Below are positions 1-8,101 of a stretch of 46,383 nt of DNA, piece after piece. Below the pieces are notes generated by a model. The model had not been told where the DNA came from. It did not search any database and worked only from the letters and a program-made list of their open reading frames with translations. Numbering within the stretch: position 1 is the first letter of the stretch; the number at the start of each line of letters is the position of its first letter. The stretch comes from an uncultured Rickettsiales bacterium (GTDB taxonomy: Bacteria > Pseudomonadota > Alphaproteobacteria > UBA8366): positions 1 to 46,383 of the forward strand of contig CAJWTF010000013.1 in the NCBI GenBank assembly GCA_913046825.1, written 5' to 3'. The translations under genes were made by a program, and so were the position numbers.

Positions 1-136
1 CTTCCTCGAACACCACTTGGCCCGGATCGAATTTCCCACGATCACTGGTAAATGCAAGCAGCCTCACGCATGTCGGGTCGATCTTCGCAAATAACGGAAT
101 GCGATGCAGGAGTTCGACGCCTTCGACGATGCTCAT
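1..136 (-). CDS. cyclic nucleotide-binding (Crp-like) domain protein, N-terminal part
   Basis: This is the first 45 codons of a gene that runs off the left edge. The ATG is at 136-134 on the minus strand, one base after the TAA that ends the ABC-transporter remnant (TAATATG), so the two were translationally coupled. The visible residues (start MSIVEGVELL, then IPLFAKIDPTCVRLLAFTS, then FDPGQVVFEE) fit the opening of a cNMP-binding beta-roll: an entry helix, a 'hit by' segment and the first strands with the typical GQ turn. I recall small cNMP-domain proteins following MsbA-like ABC exporters in alphaproteobacteria. No DNA-binding domain can be seen in what is present. Whether it is intact beyond the edge is unknown. 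Confidence 0.6.
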   Translation of the reverse strand, partial: MSIVEGVELLHRIPLFAKIDPTCVRLLAFTSDRGKFDPGQVVFEE

Positions 137-137
137 A

Positions 138-475
138 TTAATTCCGATTCCGGTCTGGCCGCTTTGAGTAGATTTTTTTAAAGGTTCCGGCACGCCCACT
201 CAATTCTTCATACGGGCCTTGTTCGGCAACTCGACCGTCTTGCATGACCAAGACATGTTCGAAATGCCGCGATGCCACAACCTAATTCATCAACCAAATC
301 ACGCCGCGGCCTTCGCAATCGGCCGGCACGGTACTTATCGCTCGGTCATGGGTCTGTATATCGAGCCCTTCGGTTGCTTCATTAATGATGGTGAGATGGC
401 TACGTTTGAGCAAGGCGCGTGCGATTGCCAGCATCTGACGCTGCAAATTGGTCAGCCGTGCCACCAAACAAAAAG
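138..475 (-). pseudogene. ABC exporter ATP-binding domain, C-terminal remnant
   Basis: Read from about 475 down to 138, this encodes the last third of an ABC ATPase. The signature region reads LTNLQRQMLAIARAL where LSGGQRQRLAIARAL is usual, and the Walker B segment reads LTIINEATEGLD, with Asn where the Walker B Asp is expected. Near 282 the frame breaks (VIWLMN then a stop). The expected C-terminus resumes in another frame as LVMQDGRVAEQGPYEEL and ends with TAA at 140-138. The first two thirds of the ATPase and any membrane domain are absent, because at about 475-487 the sequence changes to a plus-strand glycosyltransferase fragment. Degraded motifs, frameshift and truncation together make this a pseudogene with good confidence. 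Confidence 0.75.
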
Positions 476-486
476 GAGGCCCTTGG

Positions 487-1250
487 TCGATTGGATATGA
501 ACGCATCGCCTCTGCAATCCGAGAGGCGGACTGGGTCATAGTCGTGAATCCCAAAGATATGCCTTGGCTGAAAATATTGCGGGGGAATCGCGCCGGTCTG
601 CATTTTACCACACCGTTCATCGATACGCTGGCAACCCCGGACCCAACCAAAAAAACTCGACACCGATCTGCGCTCGCTGAACAGTATGATTTGGGCCCCG
701 ACATTGCCTGGTTCTTCACTGCGGCGATGATGCGAGATGGCGCCAAGACGGCGTCCTTGCGGTGTCTCGTAGAGGCATTCCGCGAACGGCCGAACTGCTG
801 GTTTCATTCGTTGATCGCAGGCGACGGGCCCACCTAGACTGAGATAGAAGCCTATTTTGCCGACGATCTGCGCAGGACATTTCTCGGCCTGTGCAGTGCC
901 CGCCAATTGGCTGACGTTTCCGCCGCCGCAGATATATTTATCTGGCCCGCCATCCGGATGGATACAGCATGGCTCTTTTGGAAGCAAAGGCGGCCTGCCT
1001 AAAGGTCGTCGCTGGCTACACTCTGGGCGTTGCCACCATTATATCAGACGGAGAAACCGGCATTCTTAGACCGCAAGGGGACGGGCAGGCTTTCGCGGCT
1101 GCGTTGCATAGGCTATTGCACGATGCGCAAATGCGCGAAACCATGGACGACGCGGCCAATCGAAACGCACTTCAATAACACTCCATAGAGCGAGCAATGA
1201 CGGAATTAGCAGAAATATTCGAAGCCCTGGATAAGAGCCACTCAGCATGA
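487..1250 (+). pseudogene. glycosyltransferase family 4-type, decayed C-terminal part
   Basis: The translation starts abruptly near 487 (GYERIASAIREADWVIVV) and continues through the C-terminal Rossmann half of a GT-B glycosyltransferase. A TAG at 835-837 interrupts it inside 'AGDGPT*TEIEAYF'. The frame then continues to about 960 (SARQLADVSAAADIFIWPA) and shifts to resume at about 969 (MALLEAKAACLKVVAGYTLG). There is a TAA at 1176-1178, and the frame ends at TGA 1248-1250, overlapping the ATG of the histidine phosphatase. The family's sugar-nucleotide motif (usually E-x7-E within 'PAxxEAYGMALLEA') is damaged, with REAYG replaced by RMDTA. The N-terminal half is missing, next to the truncated ABC remnant. 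It was probably a sugar transferase of a surface-glycan locus. Confidence 0.75.
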
Positions 1251-1840
1251 CCCTCATCGCGCTCATCCGCCATGCGGCGACTGGCTGGAACGAAGGCGGT
1301 CGCGTGCAAAGTACGACCGACGTACCGCTCAGTGTTAACGGCCGCGAGACCGTCCGCACTTGGCGGGTACCACCCCACATCGAGGAATTCGATTGGATAT
1401 CAAGCCCACTTTCGCGTGCGGTTGAGACCGCCGAAATTCTTTACGGCACACCGCCGAGCCGCACCGACGCGCGTCTGATTGAGATGGATTGGGCGGTCTG
1501 GGAAGGTATGACCATCACCGAACTCAAGGCTGAAATAGGCAATCCTGGCGAGGCATGGCGGGCGGGCGGGCTAGATTTCAAGGCGCCCGGCGGCGAAAGC
1601 CAACGCGAAGTGCAAGACCGTTTGCTCGCCGTCTTTCGGGAATTGGCGGATGCGGGCAGGCCCACCGTCATTGTATGTCATCGGGGCGTCGTTCGGGCGA
1701 CCTATTCCTTGGCCGCCGAATGGGATCAAACGACACCTTGGCCGGACACACTGGCCGATGACTGTACTCACCTATTTCGCCTGCAGGCGGACGGGCACCC
1801 GGAAGTAGTGGAACTAAATGTATCGCTGACATCCGGCTGA
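1247..1840 (+). CDS. histidine phosphatase family protein
   Basis: This 197-residue protein looks intact. It opens with the phosphatase motif LIRHAATGWN (catalytic His about residue 8), has the second-half motif SSPLSRAVETAEIL, the acid residue in IEMDWAVWEGM, and the C-terminal catalytic His in VIVCHRGVVRA. It therefore belongs to the phosphoglycerate mutase/SixA/CobC branch of histidine phosphatases. The substrate cannot be told from sequence. Its ATG overlaps the stop of the upstream glycosyltransferase remnant (ATGA), and a second glycosyltransferase remnant follows 6 bases after its stop, so it was part of a glycan operon. It remains open although both flanking genes have decayed. Confidence 0.85.
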   Translation: MTLIALIRHAATGWNEGGRVQSTTDVPLSVNGRETVRTWRVPPHIEEFDWISSPLSRAVETAEILYGTPPSRTDARLIEMDWAVWEGMTITELKAEIGNPGEAWRAGGLDFKAPGGESQREVQDRLLAVFRELADAGRPTVIVCHRGVVRATYSLAAEWDQTTPWPDTLADDCTHLFRLQADGHPEVVELNVSLTSG

Positions 1841-1846
1841 GCCGAA

Positions 1847-2280
1847 ATGCCACGCGTCCTCTATTACGTTCAGCATCTTTGGGGATTGGTACACGACCGG
1901 CGCGCGACGGCGGTTTGTGAGTTCGTGAGCGAAGAACCTAATATTGTTCTGAAGCCCCTCCGCCCTGACTTCCCCGGCGTGCACGGCCGGGCAGATGCCT
2001 CGATTAGTCAGGCCGGATACAACACGGCAATGGATGTCGTAACCTGCGGGGTACCGGCGGTCATGGTGCCATATCAAGGGATGGGACAGGCGGAACAATG
2101 CCTGCGAGCCGAACCCCTAGCAGATTTAGATCGGGTCGCTTCAGGATCAAAATAGAACGTATCCGGCAAAACTCTTCTCGCGGCGTTTAAAGAAGCGGGA
2201 TGCGGTAAAAGCAGACTGACCGGAAAACTGCACTTGAATGGCGCCGCGGAAACGGCGGACATTCCTGATAACCCACTGAA
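1847..2280 (+). pseudogene. glycosyltransferase (MurG/family 28-like), internally deleted remnant
   Basis: The first 20 residues (MPRVLYYVQHLWGLVHDRRA) match the usual start of a family of about 380-residue glycosyltransferases in such loci. The sequence then jumps directly to the C-terminal donor-binding part (NIVLKPLRPDF, SISQAGYNTAMDVVTCGVPAVMVPYQG), so roughly 200 or more residues are missing. The open frame stops at 2153-2155. Beyond it, another frame shows the family's C-terminal tail (LLAAFKEAGCGK ... HLNGAAETADI, about 2170-2270). Internal deletion plus frameshift mark it as a pseudogene. The family's usual length is from memory, not a search. Confidence 0.7.
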
Positions 2281-2318
2281 AACTATGATTTCCACCAAAT
2301 AGCGGATATAAGATCCGC

Positions 2319-3092
2319 ATGTCGGACAATCCAACAAACCCAGATCCATGGATTAAGCTCGAGGTGGAACTAGACGCTTGGGCAACCGCCAAGCGGGAAG
2401 CCTTGCTCTGGTGGCGCGACGATGATGCGACTACGCCGAGCCCCCAACTGACGCAATTGTTAGACATGGCGTCCGGCACCCCCATCTCCATTGCAGCCAT
2501 ACCAGCTTTGGCGACCGGTGCATTGGCGGAGATGTTGGCAAGCTACTCCGGCGTCAGTGCATTGCCGCATGGGTATTCACACCAAAACCACGCGCCGTCC
2601 GGGGAGAAGAAATCGGAATTCGGACCGCACCGGCCCTTTGATGTTATGGTCGCCGAAATCGATCAGGGATGGCAGCGCCTAAATACCTTGATGCCGCACA
2701 CCGCGTCCGCAGTCTTCGTTCCCCCCTGGAATCGCATTGACAATTCCCTTGCAGAACAGCTTGAGCGAATTGGTTTACGGGCAGTTTCGACCTTCGGCCC
2801 GAGCAATCCTCGCAAACAATTCAACCAGCTCAACGTTCACGTCGACATCATTGATTGGCGAGGATCACGGAATTTTGTCAGCGATGAGCTTGCGATTGTC
2901 GCGATTATTAACCATCTGACCTCCCAAAGACTGGCAAACAAAATAACACCTGAGGCGACCGGTTTGATGACCCACCATCTAAATCAAGATCCTGCCTCTT
3001 GGCGCTTCATCGAACGACTGCTAGAGGTGACGAAGAAACATCCGGCGGCACGATGGATTTCCGTCGAGGACCTTTTGGAGAAAATACGATGA
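2319..3092 (+). CDS. polysaccharide deacetylase-like protein
   Basis: This 257-residue protein has an NodB-homology-like core. WWRDDDATTPS (about residues 31-41) supplies the conserved Asp pair, and ALPHGYSHQNHAP (about 84-96) supplies the His-x3-His metal site. VFVPPWNRID resembles motif 3, and LMTHHLNQD near the C-terminus gives the last catalytic His. It is expected to remove N-acetyl groups, or act on a related glycan substrate, in surface polysaccharide biosynthesis. No signal peptide is visible, so it is probably cytoplasmic. It follows the decayed glycosyltransferase locus and shares an ATGA overlap with the next gene. The substrate is unknown. Confidence 0.8.
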   Translation: MSDNPTNPDPWIKLEVELDAWATAKREALLWWRDDDATTPSPQLTQLLDMASGTPISIAAIPALATGALAEMLASYSGVSALPHGYSHQNHAPSGEKKSEFGPHRPFDVMVAEIDQGWQRLNTLMPHTASAVFVPPWNRIDNSLAEQLERIGLRAVSTFGPSNPRKQFNQLNVHVDIIDWRGSRNFVSDELAIVAIINHLTSQRLANKITPEATGLMTHHLNQDPASWRFIERLLEVTKKHPAARWISVEDLLEKIR

Positions 3093-3637
3093 CCAGCTTC
3101 CGCTACCCGGTAGCGTCCTTAAGGGGCGATTATATCCAAGCGGGCGTGGGCACGATCATCACCGGCGCATTGATGATTAGTGCATTTTCGACCCCTGTCA
3201 TGTTCTTCTTTATCGGACCGCTCTTTGCCTTATTTGCTGGGTTTGGTGTCAAAACATGGTCGAAACATTTGACCATGATCGAAATCGAACCGGATGGCCT
3301 CAAAATCTACGGATTACGCCGTCGCCGTGTGGATTGGAGCAGTGTCACAGGCGCTAAATTGCGTTTTTTTACCATTAAGCGAGACCGCGATGCCGGTTGG
3401 ATGGAGCTCACGCTTTTAACCAATTCGAGGAAGATCAAAATCGAATCTACCATCGATGGATTTAACGAGATCGCCGAAGCCGTCGCCCGCATCGTCGAGA
3501 GTAAAGACATCAAGATTGACGAGACGAGCGTCGAGAATTTCAATGCGATTGGTATTCAAACAAAATCTCCGGGCCTACCGGAAGCCGCAAAAAAGTTCGA
3601 CAAGATCAAACCGTGGCAAGACGATATGAAAATGTAG
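3089..3637 (+). CDS. small membrane protein with PH-like cytosolic domain, function unknown
   Basis: I place the start at ATG 3089, which overlaps the deacetylase stop (ATGA). A longer reading from 2999 would only run antiparallel to real coding sequence. The 182-residue product begins with MTSFRYPVASLRGDY, then two hydrophobic stretches (about residues 20-37 and 38-55, likely a membrane hairpin). After that comes a soluble part (IEIEPDGLKIYGLRRRRVDWSSV) whose strand pattern resembles bacterial PH-like domains. The C-terminus is hydrophilic and Lys-rich. I do not recognise a specific family. Coupling to the deacetylase suggests a linked role at the membrane. Confidence 0.65.
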   Translation: MTSFRYPVASLRGDYIQAGVGTIITGALMISAFSTPVMFFFIGPLFALFAGFGVKTWSKHLTMIEIEPDGLKIYGLRRRRVDWSSVTGAKLRFFTIKRDRDAGWMELTLLTNSRKIKIESTIDGFNEIAEAVARIVESKDIKIDETSVENFNAIGIQTKSPGLPEAAKKFDKIKPWQDDMKM

Positions 3638-3980
3638 CCAGAATTAATTCAGCTTAAACGTTTCATACATTGAACGTGTTGATTTTGAATTTTTCCTTAA
3701 AGGGGCCTTTTTGTCGAAAGGTTCGATCTCTGATTTTAGTCGGACTACCTAATCTTGCTGCGTCTTCGGCGCAGGCGATCACATATTCCGGATCACCAAT
3801 CCTCACAAAACGAGTCAAGGCGGGTGAAATTAAGCCCGTAGCGGAGCGTCTACCAAAACAGCCGTTGTTTGTCCGTTTCAAAGGAAGCAAAAAGGTTCCG
3901 GCCTATACGGCGGCTCTCTCGGCATTCACCAACCCGGTGCGTTTTGGTTCGTCCCGGATACCGGCTCGCTCTAGAGCGAG
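3638..3980. other. stretch without a convincing gene
   Basis: About 340 bases lie between the stop of the membrane protein and the 3' end of the DUF2312 gene. A minus-strand frame (3890-3663; contains ALTRFVRIGDPEYVIACAEDAARLG) and an overlapping plus-strand frame are open for 75 and 122 codons. Neither has a ribosome-binding site or a family I recognise. The minus-strand frame reads slightly more like protein and continues upstream without an ATG, so it could be the remnant of a gene. No terminator or repeat was seen. Confidence 0.35.
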
Positions 3981-4256
3981 CTATATATCGACGGGCTCGG
4001 GCATCGCCGGCGCTTCCATGCCCAAGGCTTCTTTGTAAATCTCAAGTAAGGCTTCTTGTTCCTTACGGTCATCAGATTCCATTTTCCGTAATCGCACGAT
4101 TTGGCGCATGACTTTCGGATCGAATCCAGTTGCTTTGGCTTCCGCATACACTTCACGAACATCGACGGAAATCGTCTCTTTTTCTTCTTCCAGGCGTTCG
4201 ATCCGCTCAATTAGTGAACGCAAACGATCGCCCGCAACGCCGCCGACTTCCGACAT
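3981..4256 (-). CDS. DUF2312 family protein
   Basis: I choose the ATG at 4256 because GGGAGA lies about eight bases upstream and because the resulting 91-residue protein has the family's usual size. A longer frame to 4313 adds 19 poorly typical residues. The sequence shows the family core: GVAGDRLRSLIERIERLEEEK, VREVYAEAKATGFDPKVMRQIVRLRK and EQEALLEIYKEAL, a helical, probably coiled-coil protein. DUF2312 is common in alphaproteobacteria. I recall the family being related to GapR-type nucleoid proteins that bind overtwisted DNA, so a chromosome-associated role is plausible. It lies convergent to the deacetylase pair and divergent from phoR. Confidence 0.88.
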   Translation of the reverse strand: MSEVGGVAGDRLRSLIERIERLEEEKETISVDVREVYAEAKATGFDPKVMRQIVRLRKMESDDRKEQEALLEIYKEALGMEAPAMPEPVDI

Positions 4257-4418
4257 ATCAATATCTCCCAAAGCAAGGTGGTCTAAAATAAGGTCGCGCA
4301 ATTTAGCGCCCACTTACCGCTGTCTCAAGCGTAGAGGTTACGAGGTCGACATTGAGCCTAAACTTGGATAAAGAGCAACCATATCCCACACGGTGGTACG
4401 TCACGTAAGCAGGACCCA

Positions 4419-5492
4419 ATGGAAAACATGACCACAACCGCGCTTCTTAATGTACTGCCCGATCCAGTACTCCTGATCGATGCGGAAAAACAGATCTTGG
4501 CAGCAAATATCGCAGCCAAAAATCTCCTCGGTGACCAGATAGAAGGCCGCACGCTGACCTTGGCGTTGCGCCATCCCGATATTCTTGACGCCGTCGATGA
4601 TGTGTTAAACGGCGCGGAGCGGCGCCAAATACGCATATCACTGCTTCATTCGGTCCGTCTCAGCTTTGACATTCAAATCGCGTCCTTGACTAGGACCACG
4701 CAATACGAAGCAGACACCGTTTTGATCATGCATGACATGACAGCAGAGCGTAACGCCGAGAAAATGCGTGCCGACTTCGTCGCCAATGTCAGCCACGAAC
4801 TCCGGTCACCGCTCGCTTCCTTGGTTGGTTTCATCGAAACACTACGCGGGACAGCGCGCGACGATGAAGCCGCAAGAGATCGCTTCCTCAAAATCATGGA
4901 TGACGAATCAAGGCGCATGTCGCGCCTGATTGACGATCTGCTCTCCCTCTCACGAGTGGAAGCCAACGAGCATATCTTGCCGGAAGGTAAGGTGGACATC
5001 GGACCATTGCTTGCCGAGATCGTCGATACATTCGCCATACGTGCATCTGTAAGAAAAATCACGATCGAACTACCAGAAAATAACGCGCACGTTTTAGCCA
5101 TCGGGGATCGCGACGAACTCACGGAAGTTTTTCACAACTTGATCGACAACGCAGTGAAATATTGCCCTGAAAACACCCGGGTCAGGATCAACGTGGAAGA
5201 AGTCGGCCGCATCCCGGACCTCGGCGGTACCGGGGTCGTCGTGACCGTCTCCGACGACGGCAACGGTATCCCAACTGAGCATCTGCCCCGACTCACAGAG
5301 CGATTCTACCGTGTGGATAAAGGGCGGTCCCGTACGATGGGCGGCACGGGTCTAGGTCTCGCTATCGTAAAGCATATCGTAAATAGGCATCGTGGCCGTC
5401 TCACCATTGACAGCACGATTGAAAAGGGCACTGAATGCAAGGTTTTCCTACCGAGTAGTCCAAAAGTTACAAATTCTGAGATGCTGTCATAA
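4419..5492 (+). CDS. phoR: phosphate-regulon sensor histidine kinase PhoR
   Basis: This 357-residue kinase pairs with PhoB encoded at the end of the same cluster. A PAS-like domain (about residues 8-110) is followed by the dimerisation/H-box FVANVSHELRSPLASL (phospho-acceptor His126). The ATPase domain then carries the N box HNLIDNAVKY, G1 SDDGNGI, F box RFYRVD and G2 GTGLGLAIV. Most PhoR proteins begin with one or two membrane helices. None is visible here or in the upstream 100 bases, so this form appears soluble and may be recruited through PhoU/PstB. A second Met at codon 4 is an alternative start. The last codons overlap the Pho boxes for pstS. Confidence 0.93.
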   Translation: MENMTTTALLNVLPDPVLLIDAEKQILAANIAAKNLLGDQIEGRTLTLALRHPDILDAVDDVLNGAERRQIRISLLHSVRLSFDIQIASLTRTTQYEADTVLIMHDMTAERNAEKMRADFVANVSHELRSPLASLVGFIETLRGTARDDEAARDRFLKIMDDESRRMSRLIDDLLSLSRVEANEHILPEGKVDIGPLLAEIVDTFAIRASVRKITIELPENNAHVLAIGDRDELTEVFHNLIDNAVKYCPENTRVRINVEEVGRIPDLGGTGVVVTVSDDGNGIPTEHLPRLTERFYRVDKGRSRTMGGTGLGLAIVKHIVNRHRGRLTIDSTIEKGTECKVFLPSSPKVTNSEMLS

Positions 5493-5523
5493 AACTGAAA
5501 CTTATTCGTCATAAAACTGCGTC
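5484..5523 (+). promoter_or_regulatory. tandem Pho boxes (PhoB operator) upstream of pstS
   Basis: Four 7-base units sit at exact 11-base spacing: CTGTCAT (5484-5490), CTGAAAC (5495-5501), TCGTCAT (5506-5512) and CTGCGTC (5517-5523). The linkers are AAAA, TTAT and AAAA. The first unit is a perfect copy of the known PhoB half-site and the others are variants, so two PhoB dimers could bind side by side. The operator starts inside the last phoR codons and ends about 70 bases before the pstS start. PhoB would activate pstSCAB-phoU-phoB under phosphate limitation. PhoB sites usually overlap the -35 region. Confidence 0.88.
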
Positions 5524-5596
5524 TCTGACTGCATATCGTCACGCCATCTCGCGGGATTGCCCGCGGTGGTTTATCTTTTTGCAGGAGCAAAACTTT

Positions 5597-6637
5597 ATGA
5601 TACGGAAGACTCTAGGCTTTGCAGCCCTCGCCGCCTTCGCGATGACCGGTGTGGCCGAGGCACGCGACCAAATCAACATTGTCGGTTCTTCGACCGTTTA
5701 CCCATTCGCGACCGTCGTCGCGGAACAATTCGGCAAAACCAGCGGCTTCAAAACACCAAAGATCGAATCAACTGGTTCAGGCGGCGGTCTCAAGCTGTTC
5801 TGTGCCGGCGTCGGTGTGGAACATCCTGATGTTACGAACGCATCGCGCCGGATCAAAAAATCCGAAGTCGAGAAATGCACCAAGAATGGAATCAAGGAAA
5901 TTGTCGAAATCAAGATCGGTTATGACGGTATCGTTTTCGCAAATTCAAAAAAATCGGACCAAATGAAGCTCTCCTTGAAGCAGATGTTTCTGGCTCTCGC
6001 CAAACAGGTCCCGGAGGGCAACAAGGACGGCGGAAAGTTAATCGCGAACCCAAACAAGACTTGGAAAGACGTAGACGCTTCGCTGCCGAACATCAGGATC
6101 GAAGTCTTGGGCCCACCACCGACCTCCGGCACACGCGACGCTTTTAACGAACTCGCGATCGAAGGCGGTTGCAAGACGTTCCCAACACTTAAAGCTATGA
6201 AGAAGAAGGATAAGAAAAAATATAAAGCTCTCTGCCGAGGTATCCGCGAGGATGGCGGTTATATCGAAGCGGGCGAGAACGACAATTTAATCGTACAGAA
6301 ACTCGAAGCGAACCCGAACGCCTTCGGTGTATTCGGCTATAGCTTCCTTGATCAGAACGCCGACAAGATCCAAGGCAGCCTGATCAATGGTGTGGCACCT
6401 GAGTTCGAAAACATTGCGGCTCAAAAATATCCGGTATCGCGCGCGCTGTACTTCTACGTAAAGAAAGCGCATGTCGGCACAATCCCAGGCATCAAAGAAT
6501 ATGTCGCTGAGTTCACCAGCGACAAAGCTTGGAGCGGCGATGGGTATCTCGCCGATCGCGGATTGATCCCAATGCCCAGTGCGGAGCGGAAGAAGTTCCG
6601 AACCGACGGATCGTCGCTAAACAATCTGTCGATGTAA
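5597..6637 (+). CDS. pstS: phosphate-binding periplasmic protein PstS
   Basis: I start at ATG 5597 because AGGAG lies nine bases upstream and because it gives a clean Sec signal peptide (MIRKTLGFAALAAFAMTGVAEA, with cleavage after AEA). The earlier in-frame start at 5579 would spoil the signal. The mature protein shows phosphate-pocket motifs GSSTVYPF, TGSGGGLKLFCAG, ASRRI and PPTSGTRDAF. It is the high-affinity receptor of the Pst ABC importer. It is first in the operon behind the Pho boxes and is separated from pstC by a strong hairpin, so it is probably made in excess over the membrane parts. Confidence 0.95.
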   Translation: MIRKTLGFAALAAFAMTGVAEARDQINIVGSSTVYPFATVVAEQFGKTSGFKTPKIESTGSGGGLKLFCAGVGVEHPDVTNASRRIKKSEVEKCTKNGIKEIVEIKIGYDGIVFANSKKSDQMKLSLKQMFLALAKQVPEGNKDGGKLIANPNKTWKDVDASLPNIRIEVLGPPPTSGTRDAFNELAIEGGCKTFPTLKAMKKKDKKKYKALCRGIREDGGYIEAGENDNLIVQKLEANPNAFGVFGYSFLDQNADKIQGSLINGVAPEFENIAAQKYPVSRALYFYVKKAHVGTIPGIKEYVAEFTSDKAWSGDGYLADRGLIPMPSAERKKFRTDGSSLNNLSM

Positions 6638-6649
6638 GAACTTTTGAGA

Positions 6650-6675
6650 AGACGGCCGGAACATTCCGGCCGTCT
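6650..6675 (+). terminator. strong hairpin between pstS and pstC (mRNA-stabilising or partial terminator)
   Basis: An inverted repeat AGACGGCCGG / CCGGCCGTCT encloses six bases, giving a GC-rich stem of at least 10 bp starting 13 bases after the pstS stop. No run of T follows, so full rho-independent termination is unlikely. In pst operons such a hairpin after the binding-protein gene usually protects the upstream transcript or causes partial termination, raising PstS over PstCAB. That role here is inference. Confidence 0.7.
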
Positions 6676-6718
6676 CACTCTGACTACCAAATTCAAAACA
6701 TCAGCTGATCTGTAATAA

Positions 6719-8101
6719 ATGCAAACCTACGTCGTCTTCATCGTCCTGCTGGTCCTAACCTATTTCGGCTTTCGCCTCGGTCGGAACCGAGCTGTTGCAG
6801 CCAGCTGCGGTGAACTCAACAAATTGCATTCATTACCCTCTTATCATGGTTTATACGTGGCCATTTGGTGCGGCATTCCCTCAACTTTCCTGGTGGCGCT
6901 GTGGGTTGCGCTAGAGCCAGCCATCATCACCAGCCTTGTCGTTTCCGAACTTCCGACACATTTGCAGAGCGTTCCTGACGCGCGAATGAATCTGTTACTG
7001 AATGACATTCGAAATATTGCCACCGGAAACATCGTCAGCAGCGATCCAAATCCAGCCATCCACGCCGCAGCAGAGCGCTACAATGCGTTCGTAGCGACCA
7101 GTTCCGCCGCTAAATTTGTCCTCGCTCTTTGTCTAGGCATTGCCGGAATTGTGGTCGGCCAGCGCTTCATTGCCACCAACTTTCGGGCCCGCAATACAGT
7201 TGAGCGCGTGGCAATGTTCTTCCTAGTTACGGCTTCCACCGTGGCTATTCTGACAACAATCGGGATTGTACTTTCACTTCTATTTGAGGCCTTCCGCTTT
7301 TTCGAAAAAGTATCCCCAATCGAGTTTTTATTCGGCCTCGAATGGAGCCCACAAATTGCTCTGCGTGAAGATCAAGTCGCATCCGACGGCGCGTTTGGGG
7401 CCGTGCCGATCTTTGCAGGCACCGCCTTAATCAGCGCAATTGCTATGTTCGTTGCCGTTCCGATCGGATTGATGACTGCCATTTACTTGGCGGAATACGC
7501 CAATTCCAAATTCCGGGCCATTGCCAAGCCTTTACTAGAAATCCTCGCGGGTATCCCGACGGTCGTCTACGGATTTTTTGCTGCTCTCACGGTTGCACCA
7601 CTCCTACGCGAGAGCGGAGGAATTTTAGGTTTGTCCGTTTCCTCAGAAAGCGCCCTCGCTGCGGGTGCCGTTATGGGTATCATGATTATTCCCTTTATCT
7701 CGTCTCTGTCCGACGATGTCATCACAGCGGTGCCCCAATCAATGCGGGAAGGGTCCTTGGGCTTAGGCGCTACACACTCCGAAACCATCATTCGCGTCAT
7801 TCTACCAGCGGCTCTCCCTGGAATCGTCGGCAGTGTATTGCTCGCGGTCTCCCGTGCTATTGGCGAGACAATGATTGTCGTCATGGCCGCAGGTCTGGCG
7901 GCGAATTTAACAGCCAACCCCTTCGAGGCGGTCACCACGGTGACCGTGCAAATCGTTACGCTTCTGGTTGGCGATCAAGAATTCGACAGCGCAAAAACCC
8001 TTGCCGCGTTCGCACTCGGCCTCGTGCTGTTTGTTGTCACTCTTTTCCTAAATATCCTTGCACTTCGGGTCGTGCAAAAATACCGAGAAAAATATGACTG
8101 A
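6719..8101 (+). CDS. pstC: phosphate ABC transporter permease PstC
   Basis: The 460-residue protein has two N-terminal membrane helices and a loop of about 70 residues. Another helix pair precedes the conserved permease core (about residues 235-455), and 'FLFGLEWSPQ' comes just before the core. The core carries the ABC-permease EAA-type loop near REGSLGLGATHSETIIRVILPAALPG. The N-terminal extension is longer than in E. coli PstC but normal for alphaproteobacteria, as far as I recall. The stop overlaps the start of pstA by eight bases. It forms the membrane channel with PstA. Confidence 0.93.
   Translation: MQTYVVFIVLLVLTYFGFRLGRNRAVAASCGELNKLHSLPSYHGLYVAIWCGIPSTFLVALWVALEPAIITSLVVSELPTHLQSVPDARMNLLLNDIRNIATGNIVSSDPNPAIHAAAERYNAFVATSSAAKFVLALCLGIAGIVVGQRFIATNFRARNTVERVAMFFLVTASTVAILTTIGIVLSLLFEAFRFFEKVSPIEFLFGLEWSPQIALREDQVASDGAFGAVPIFAGTALISAIAMFVAVPIGLMTAIYLAEYANSKFRAIAKPLLEILAGIPTVVYGFFAALTVAPLLRESGGILGLSVSSESALAAGAVMGIMIIPFISSLSDDVITAVPQSMREGSLGLGATHSETIIRVILPAALPGIVGSVLLAVSRAIGETMIVVMAAGLAANLTANPFEAVTTVTVQIVTLLVGDQEFDSAKTLAAFALGLVLFVVTLFLNILALRVVQKYREKYD

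Noticed and set aside
3670..4038. 122-codon plus-strand frame between the membrane protein and DUF2312
   Set aside because: It overlaps the 3' end of DUF2312, has no ribosome-binding site and no recognisable family.
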